A stretch of DNA of 64,000 nucleotides, taken from the NCBI GenBank assembly GCA_963971425.1, contig OZ020524.1, positions 2,947,773-3,011,772 of the forward strand, given 5' to 3'. The translations under genes were made by a program, and so were the position numbers. The stretch is from Bryoerythrophyllum caledonicum (lineage: Eukaryota; Streptophyta; Bryopsida; Pottiales; Pottiaceae). A model generated the notes under the pieces. That model was not told the DNA's origin. It worked only from the letters and a program-made list of their open reading frames with translations, and searched no databases. Positions 59,057 to 64,000 of this stretch are shown here, piece by piece (position 1 is the first letter of the stretch; every line of letters starts with the position of its first letter).

Positions 59057-60128
59057 ACTATTTGCCCAACAGCGACACTAAGCGACAGTGATCGAGTTTG
59101 TTCGCTAGGAGACAGAGGTTGTTGTCGCGATGGAGCGAGTGCAGGCTATGTCCTTCCTACCAGGGAGAGCTCACCCGCTTGTGCTAACACTTCCAGCTGA
59201 GCCCGCTGTGGAACCCAAGGAGGTGGTCACATTGATTGAGACCGACCAGGATTCAGAGAATGGGACCGAGATAGGCGACGATGCGATGGACGACAGCTTC
59301 TTCCCCGGCAACATGCAGAACGATGGACTGCTCACAACAACCGACATAGGTGTTTGTCTTGATGAAACACACCTGATAAGGCTTCAAAAGGGTGGAAAGA
59401 CACCAAATGTGGTGAGACCAGAGGTGGAGCCGCGGCACGATGACTGTCCCCCTGCACAAAGCGGGATGACCGTCCCCCTGTTCGCACAGCCTGTGGATAA
59501 AATCGTCGTGCGCTCGCAAGGTATCTTTGTCCCTCCTCGAGTTGTGACCTCCATCGACCCTGGAGTTGGCGGCCCGCCGACGCTGCCTGCACCAAGCCAA
59601 GTTGTATCTGGAGGGCCTGTACCGCGTGAGAATCCTTTGAGTTCTTCACAGCCAAACGCGTCCACTACTCCAAAATCTAGCGATGTTCTTCATTATGCAC
59701 CGGTGCCAGAAGTGGTGAGCAAGAAGAAGAAACCGAACGTGAGGAATATTCCTCCAAACCGGACTACTCACGTTGTGGCTTCCGAAATCAATGGAGGCTA
59801 GACTCCCCAGAGTTCCGCCCCCACCGAGCCACCGAAAAAGAAGCAACGGAGCCAGTCGCGGAGTAGCAAGGCACCGTCGGAAGAAGGTGGTGTTTCCTCG
59901 GGGGTGCCGTCACCGAAGAGCAGTTCGAAGAACAATAAGGAAGGGCGGTCTTGGAAGCGGTCGCCTCTGCCTCCGAAAAATGGATTGCAAAAGGCCAAGA
60001 GGGGGGGTTAGTACTGGTTCCACCCCAAGAGAACTTTTGATGTCCCCTGACTCTGCTGATCATCCCAACACGGGGCTTTCGCCTACTGCTCCTCCTGTGA
60101 GGCAGGATACAGACAATACATCTGGAGG
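59057..60128 (+). pseudogene. Linker exons of the element A gene
   Basis: Acceptor ending CCAG at 59056; open frame 59130-59801 (Pro, Thr, Ser-rich, disordered), continuing in frame after a TAG at 59799 through PPKKKQRSQSRSSKAPSEE to about 60009. A further exon, 60010-60128 (STGSTPRELLMSPDSADHP), matches the B exon 20289-20178. The Lys/Arg/Ser blocks could be nuclear-localisation signals. Ends at a GTTAGT donor. Confidence 0.55.
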
Positions 60129-60345
60129 TTAGTCATGAGATAGTGCACCTAGGAGATTTTTCTTGCAGTTTAGCACACTACCTTTCTAATAAATGTACTT
60201 TATCACGTGAACACCAAACCCCTTTTCTATGGTTGTTCTTCTGAGTTCGCAGTCTATAATCTTAATGTATTTTCATGTTCCACTTCTCTGTCGGCTGCCC
60301 GCCGACTGTATATCTAATAGCTTCCATATTTCTATCAATCAGCAG

Positions 60346-61208
60346 TTCATCTGGGTATCCCTCCTCCTGTTGTTTCAACTTTAGCAATAGACGAAGAAGG
60401 AGCGGATCAGGAAACGGAGGCATTTGAGCACAACATTCAGATGGGGAGACAACCACTCAATAACTATTTCCTTGTCCTCCATATAAACAGTCTGTTACTC
60501 ATCCTAGATATTAGTAAGGACGGGTTGTTGTATAGCAAGATCCTGTCACGCATGGTTGAGCTTCTTAACTACTGCGTTACGAACTTCAATATTGTGATCT
60601 GGAGTTTGGAGAATCCAGATAGGCATGCCCATGAACTGAAAACCCTTAGAGATGCATGTCCCAACATTAGAAGGCTTGGTTATATTTTTTATCAGTCATA
60701 CTGCGACGTGGCAAGGTTTGGTGTTGGGGGTCAGAAACTCTACCTGAAGAGGCTATCTACGCTTTTCTTAAGTCCTCGGCGCTAAAAAGAACTGAAGCAA
60801 ATAGCAGCAACACCTTGTTGATTGACGTTTCTCCTTTTACGAACGTCAAGAACAATCCATGTAATGCCATCCATCTGGTTCCCTTCACCATAGATTCTAT
60901 TGAGACCTCTAGGAATGAGTCCTCTGTTCTCTTCAAGGCCTCAAAATTCCTTGAAGCCATGAAAATGTTGGGCATGACTGTACCCTTGTATATCGTAGAT
61001 TGTAGATTGCCTTTCCTTGGTGAAAGAATCGGATGTGCCTTTCAAAAGTCCAAGAAAGGCACGCATTCGCGTGGTAGAGAAAGACAAAACTTCCACTGCC
61101 AAGGCCGTCATCCCTGGGATCCGTCGTCTTCTACCAGGTGACCCTGAATGGGAGCAATACATATGGTCGTACCCAAGCAATAGGCGTCCACGTCCTAGTA
61201 CTACTTAG
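60346..61208 (+). pseudogene. HAD/FCP1-like module 1 of element A
   Basis: Acceptor CAG at 60345, with the same intron phase as the HAD exon of B (two bases complete the codon). The module begins NYFLVLHINSLLLILD, where FCP1-type enzymes have a DLDxTL motif; both catalytic Asp are absent (His and Asn). FNIVIWSLENPD corresponds to motif II. After a TAA at 60782 and a frameshift, NTLLIDVSPFTNVKNNP matches motif III (LLVDDTPLKNV in B) with the second Asp changed to Val, and the module ends PGDPEWEQYIWSYPSNRRPRP at 61208. Pseudo-phosphatase or dead gene. Confidence 0.72.
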
Positions 61209-61274
61209 AACTTGCCGTCGGCTGGCAACCGACGCTTGCAAAACCCATGTTGTAATTCACGTCTGTATAAATCT

Positions 61275-61282
61275 ACAAAAAT
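61275..61282 (+). terminator. Possible polyadenylation signal after HAD module 1
   Basis: AAAATAAAGAC contains AATAAA about 70 bases after the module 1 stop. It may be chance, since a near-copy of the region (AATAAAATCC at 62220) follows module 2. Confidence 0.3.
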
Positions 61283-61404
61283 AAAGACTGTCTCCAACAA
61301 CTTTCTGTGGTTCATATTCCAAATTAATGTCGTCATAACAATCACAGTGTCCAGCACTTATGTTTGATACTTATTATATCTATGTCATCGATTGTTGCCT
61401 CCAG

Positions 61405-62131
61405 GTGCCCCACATTGTCGATGGGTCTCAAGCGGGGGGAGATTCCATACAGAAGCATCCTGAGGTGCCAACTGTGAAGGTCAATCACTACTTCCTTGTC
61501 CTTGGTGTAAACGGTTTGTTGATCGTACATAATATAGGCAAGGACGGAAAGTGGCATACCAAATTCAGGCCGAAGTTGGCTGATTTTATCAACTTCTGCG
61601 TGGATAACTTCACAGACACATAATTGTGCTTTGGAGTAGCGAAAGTGAGCCTAAGCTTGCTGCTCAATTGGTAGCCCTCAGAGGCCACTACTCGGTTCTT
61701 AAAGTAGTCAAACAAGTATACGATAATTCCTACTATGATGTAGCTAAGAAACTAGTAGGAAATCGGAGGGTTTACCTCATGAGACTATCTATATTGTTTT
61801 TGAACCGAAAGGCAATGTTAGGATCTAGCGTGAATAGTCAGAACACCCTTTTGCTTGACGACTGTCCTTATAGGAATATTAGGAATAGTCCTCTGAATGC
61901 AATGCATCCGATGACATTCACCCTAGAGTCTATGGAGTCGGACAAGAACGTCATTCTTCCAAGGGTCGTTAAGTACCTTTCTGCTTTGTTAGAGTTAGGC
62001 TTGCCTATACTCAAATATATTCGGAGGAATCCTAGCTCTGGATGCCCTCAACTCTCCCCCGGTGACCCATAGTGGGAGGACTTTGTTCTGGCGTACCCAA
62101 GCAATACGCGTCCCCCTCGTACCGTTGCATA
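61405..62131 (+). pseudogene. HAD/FCP1-like module 2 of element A
   Basis: Acceptor CTCCAG at 61404. HYFLVLGVNGLLIVHN replaces the nucleophile Asp by Gly. A frameshift near 61620 separates it from LWSSESEPKLAAQL (motif II side). NTLLLDDCPYRNIRNSP (about 61850) keeps the motif III Asp-Asp. It ends PSNTRPPRTVA before TAG 62129, with one TAG near 62070. It clearly shares origin with module 1, including the final PSN.RP motif. Confidence 0.72.
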
Positions 62132-62305
62132 GTAGTCCGGCGTCGGCGGGCAACCAATGCCAAAATCGCCCAATTTTTCCAGGCTTTGACATTCATGTCT
62201 ATAACACCACTTCTCTATGGAATAAAATCCCTCACAATAATCACAGTCTCCCTTGCACATGGCTCATCACTTATTGTATGCATTTGAATCGATTTTTCCC
62301 TTTAG

Positions 62306-62982
62306 GTGGACTGTCTTGATGAGGAGATGGAGGAGTTGGTTACGATTGCTGAGAACCCGGTCGTTATATTTCTGGATGATAGCACACCGGCGAGACCGAG
62401 TCCTCACCCGATCGACGGCTCGCAGTCCACGGCTTCCGTTCCCGGAATTCGTCCTACCCACAACTTCGGTATGGAAGATGACGATTGAGACTTTGCACCA
62501 TCACCGATGGAGGTGGGGCCCAAATGTGTCCACCGTGTTCTTGTCAAATCTGTCGCGGACCACAGTATCAACCGAGAAGACGACAACCAAGCGTTTGCCT
62601 TTGACGGAGCTTGGCCTGGGGTGGTCGGAGTAGTCGGCGGGCCGCTGACCGCTACATCTACCCCATACCCAACTGCCACCGTGAGCTCCGAAGTTGTTCC
62701 AAGGAACATTCAGGTGGGTCCTTCAAGATACTACCTCGTCCTAGAAGTTAGAGGGCTTCTAATGGCTGAACAATATGGTTATGGAGGAAAAGATAAGAAG
62801 ACCCATTTTCATCAAAAACCTAGGCCGGGTCTTCTTGAGTTCCTGATGTTCTGCCAGTCCAACTTCTGGTCCACCGGGAAACACAAGCCCATGATTAGAT
62901 ACATGGGTTACCTGTGCGAGATAGACGTTATCTTATCGGACCAGACACTAATGAACGGAACACACTTTTGATCGATCATTAC
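62306..62982 (+). pseudogene. HAD/FCP1-like module 3 of element A, cut by copia
   Basis: Acceptor CTTTAG at 62305. The frame is shared by 62306-62485 and 62489-62971 with one TGA at 62486. A linker holds an in-frame palindrome (62633). The HAD start RYYLVLEVRGLLMAEQ replaces the nucleophile Asp by Glu and the second Asp by Arg. The copia element at 62983 interrupts motif III: in a shifted frame the last codons before it read NTLLIDHY. Confidence 0.68.
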
Positions 62983-63209
62983 TGTTGAATAGTGAGTGCT
63001 TAACTAGTGTAGAAAGGTAGGACCAACCCTACCTTAGAAGTAGAAAAGGGTAGCTTGGTGTCATTGTCCCATAAGGATTACAATCAAGGGCTGATGTATT
63101 CTATTGATAAGAAGAGCATGGGAAGTGGGAGATTTCACCTCTCTCATTGCAAGCATTACCACCAACTTGTTTATTCTTCATTGTCTTCCTTTCATTTCAT
63201 TCTTCAATA
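62983..63209 (+). repeat. Copia 5' LTR, 227 bp
   Basis: Starts TGTTGAATAGTG. The end TTCAATA would be the inverse of TGTTGAA if the penultimate base were C, so it has probably suffered one C-to-T change (TTCAACA is typical). The primer site follows without a gap. Short LTRs like this are common for copia. Confidence 0.7.
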
Positions 63210-63223
63210 GGTTATGGGCCCAC
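63210..63223 (+). promoter_or_regulatory. Copia primer-binding site: anticodon arm of initiator tRNA-Met
   Basis: GGTTATGGGCCCAC is the reverse complement of the anticodon stem-loop of plant initiator tRNA-Met (GTGGGCCCATAACC). There is no TGG for the CCA end, so priming would use a tRNA half or internal cleavage product, as known for Drosophila copia and yeast Ty5. Confidence 0.8.
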
Positions 63224-63795
63224 AAACGTGAGTTGCGAAGGAGGGGAGGGCTGATCTACTTGGAACAAGCTTGGAGCACCTTGGGAGAGCTGGATTGCTC
63301 AACATTATGCCTTGGTGAGTGCCTGCTTGTTGTTGTGTTGTTGAGAGGTCGTTTTGGCTGATTTGAGGCTCCTTGGAGCAATTAGGGTTTCATGTGTCTT
63401 GATTTAGGGTTAGGTCAGCACATTTGACCTTGGGATTGTGCTCTTGATGTTTGGAGTGCCCATTTGAGTGCATTAGAGTGCATGGTGTTGCACTAGCATC
63501 TAAACTAGTGAGTTTAGTGGATGTGCACTTGAAGAGGGGCTAATGTGGACTAGAGGTGCCAAGGTGAGTGCCTAGGGTTGTGTGTAGCACTAGAGGTGCT
63601 GATTTGAGTGTTTAGAGTGGTCATTTACCCTAGAGGTGCTAAAGTAAGTGCTTAGGGTTGCAAGTGACACTAGAAGGGGTGGTTAGCACTTGCAAGTGCA
63701 TTTGGTATTGTTTATTGGGTGCATTGGAGTTGGATGGGTCTTGTGAAGAGGGCTGAAGTGCTTGGAGTGAGTGGGAGCTACTCCACTCGCAAGCT
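63224..63795. other. Copia leader with degenerate short repeats
   Basis: Non-coding. From 63400 to 63720, units with CTAGAGGTGC and GAGTGCCTAGGGTTG recur at about 50-60 bp in diverged form. Confidence 0.5.
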
Positions 63796-64000
63796 ATGGC
63801 CTCAAGTGAAGGAGAGGGGTTGCGCCTCGTGGACAAGTTCAATGGAGACAACTTCAGCCTATGGAAGTTCAAGATGGAGATGATTCTCTCCGCCAAGGAC
63901 CTATGGGACATCGTGGATCAATCGGAGCTGCCCCCACCATCCACGGCCGATGAGAAGGACAAGAAGGACTATGAGTGGCGTTGCAAGCGCGCCTTTGTAG
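63796..64000 (+). CDS. gag: Copia gag, N-terminal part
   Basis: ATG 63796 with an open frame to the window end (68 codons). LVDKFNGDNFSLWKFKMEM and LSAKDLWDIVDQ are characteristic of the copia gag N-terminus (DUF4219/UBN2 type). The rest of the polyprotein lies beyond base 64000. Confidence 0.85.
   Translation, partial: MASSEGEGLRLVDKFNGDNFSLWKFKMEMILSAKDLWDIVDQSELPPPSTADEKDKKDYEWRCKRAFV

Larger units (their letters stand above)
55667..62649. repeat. A-type GC palindromes, right set
   Basis: Copies at 55667-55683, 59009-59025, 59565-59581, 60290-60306, 61217-61233, 62142-62158 and 62633-62649. Five lie in introns or between modules; 59565 and 62633 lie in coding linkers (VGGPPT and VGGPLT). 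Variants keep the symmetry through paired changes in places, for example GTTGGCAG with CCGCCAAT at 59009. Confidence 0.85.
55068..62982 (+). mobile_element. Element A, right part
   Basis: Continues element A after the Gypsy-1 target site. It contains the rest of the broken ParB-like gene, a solo-LTR-like insertion, the linker exons and three tandem HAD modules, and is truncated by a copia element at 62983. GC-type palindromes sit in most introns and module boundaries. Confidence 0.75.
62983..64000 (+). mobile_element. Ty1/copia element, 5' end (runs off the window)
   Basis: Short LTR 62983-63209 (TGTTGAA...TTCAATA), primer site at 63210, leader, and start of a copia gag at 63796. The right end and target duplication are outside the window. 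It interrupts HAD module 3 of element A. Confidence 0.85.

Overview
This window is wholly made of transposable elements nested inside one another. It suggests a streptophyte plant with a large, repeat-rich genome: Ty3/gypsy and Ty1/copia LTR retrotransposons, short GT-AG introns, a copia primer site matching the anticodon arm of plant initiator tRNA-Met, CCCTAAA-like telomeric repeats, and gene decay dominated by CAG/CAA/CGA-to-stop changes as expected after cytosine methylation. I cannot place it more finely; the unusual DNA elements hint at a non-seed plant, but that is a guess. I saw no ordinary host gene, tRNA, rRNA or CRISPR array.

Layout, outermost to innermost. (1) Element A, a decayed DNA element on the + strand, occupies 1-2720 and 55068-62982. 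It carries a broken multi-exon gene for a ParB/sulfiredoxin-like domain, linkers, and three tandem FCP1/HAD-phosphatase-like modules. (2) Gypsy-1 (2721-55067, 5-bp target duplication AGACC) sits inside the ParB exon of A. It has its own gag-pol, three small ORFs before gag and a very long extra ORF after pol. (3) Element B (18005-38647, 26-bp terminal inverted repeats, target duplication AGAT) sits in the post-pol region of Gypsy-1. It is a relative of A with a ParB-to-HAD gene on the minus strand, a divergently transcribed gene for a probable DDE transposase of the DUF7869 type, and small unknown genes. (4) Gypsy-2 (41640-54602, minus strand, duplication ACTTG) sits in the 3' LTR of Gypsy-1; it has one intact 1991-codon gag-pol and near-identical 2649-bp LTRs, so it is the youngest. 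(5) A 1.9-kb solo-LTR-like insertion (55786-57713, duplication GGACA) and a copia element (from 62983, running off the window) further interrupt A.

The most notable biology is the A/B family. Both encode the same unusual ParB-linker-HAD architecture with matching intron positions and phases, yet each carries its own private family of short palindromes scattered through introns, spacers and even exons: CCGGAGATCTCCGG in B (about 25 copies), and a GC palindrome with arms GTCGGCGG/CCGCCGAC in A (about 12 copies). A ParB-like protein next to dispersed palindromes recalls the bacterial ParB-parS pairing; a shared role in replication, segregation or transposition of these elements is an inference to be tested.

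Relative history read from the nesting: A, then Gypsy-1 into A, then B and (much later) Gypsy-2 into Gypsy-1. The solo LTR and copia entered A at unknown times.
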